Assembly: GCF_001293775.1 (NCBI RefSeq)
Contig: NZ_LGLN01000074.1
Location: forward strand, 1-58,512
Direction of reading: 5' to 3'
DNA length: 58,512 nucleotides
Origin: Pseudomonas syringae pv. cilantro
GTDB taxonomy: Bacteria > Pseudomonadota > Gammaproteobacteria > Pseudomonadales > Pseudomonadaceae
The notes beneath the pieces are model-generated. The model saw only the letters and a list, made by a program, of their open reading frames with translations, ran no database searches and was not told the DNA's origin. The position numbers and the translations under genes were made by a program. This document shows, piece after piece, positions 58,395 to 58,512 of the stretch. Numbering within the stretch: the first letter of the stretch is position 1; each line of letters starts with the position of its first letter.

Positions 58395-58512
58395 GTGTTG
58401 AGTGGTGTTCTACACGAATACAGAAATGCTTTAGATGTGCTTTTCGATCGCGATGGCACTGACGACGCCGATTGCGACGTAAGTGACGGATCAGTGTCAG
58501 GACGAAGGAACC
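58395..58512. other. Terminal intergenic segment
   Basis: The last 118 bases hold no gene start, repeat or terminator that I can recognise. Confidence 0.4.

Overview
The window is chromosomal DNA of a Pseudomonas, most probably a member of the Pseudomonas syringae group. The basis is the gene content and order typical of Pseudomonas: a CumA-like multicopper oxidase with tadA, mltF divergent from purL, ffh-rpsP-rimM-trmD-rplS, xerD-dsbC-hom-thrC-recJ order, a complete wsp chemosensory operon, then prfB-lysS and a TetR regulator. Codon use is uniformly GC-rich. The extragenic palindromes and heptamer CTTGCAG repeats also look Pseudomonas-like. No rRNA, tRNA, CRISPR array, complete insertion sequence or prophage is visible.

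Layout. 1-2.9 kb: a broken dipeptidase tail beside half of a palindromic repeat, a small lipoprotein, a Tat-exported multicopper oxidase and tadA. 2.9-8.9 kb: mltF divergent from purL, then a small CutA/YqfO-like gene. 8.9-13.7 kb: a housekeeping cluster (YafK-like L,D-transpeptidase-fold protein, two divergent Nudix hydrolases, gamma-carbonic anhydrase, DUF1289 protein, VUT membrane protein, purT) interrupted by two related palindromic repeats. 13.7-16.2 kb: a CTTGCAG repeat, a decayed sugar/MHS-type transporter tail, a CorC-type CBS protein and a CcsA-like membrane protein. 16.3-20 kb: ffh and the ribosome/tRNA maturation operon rpsP-rimM-trmD-rplS. 20-24.8 kb: xerD, dsbC, hom and thrC, with another CTTGCAG repeat between the last two. 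24.9-31.5 kb: an accessory signalling block with a 1214-residue BvgS/RocS-like hybrid kinase and a RocR-like REC-EAL protein, a DUF3509 gene, and a frameshifted solute-binding-protein gene. 31.8-38.5 kb: yaeQ, recJ, an Old Yellow Enzyme homologue, a PAS hybrid kinase and a DUF533 protein.

38.6-44.5 kb is filled by one reverse-strand gene of about 2000 codons. It has a toxin-type N-terminal region, two tandem copies of a leucine-rich-repeat module and a C-terminal region with a CSD motif resembling the NEL family of bacterial E3 ubiquitin ligases. This is the most interesting object in the window. 44.8-53.3 kb is wspABCDEFR, seven tightly packed genes for surface-sensing control of cyclic-di-GMP. 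53.5-58.4 kb holds prfB with an intact programmed +1 frameshift, lysS, a TetR regulator, a 25-bp-arm palindrome and a DUF1704 protein related to eukaryotic tubulin carboxypeptidases.

Taken together the window is mostly conserved housekeeping sequence with three accessory or lineage-variable patches: the RocS/RocR-like signalling patch, the giant LRR/NEL gene, and the palindrome-flanked ends. Two modules of opposite c-di-GMP polarity are present: WspR makes it and the REC-EAL protein is predicted to degrade it. All functional calls come from reading sequence motifs; no database search was possible.
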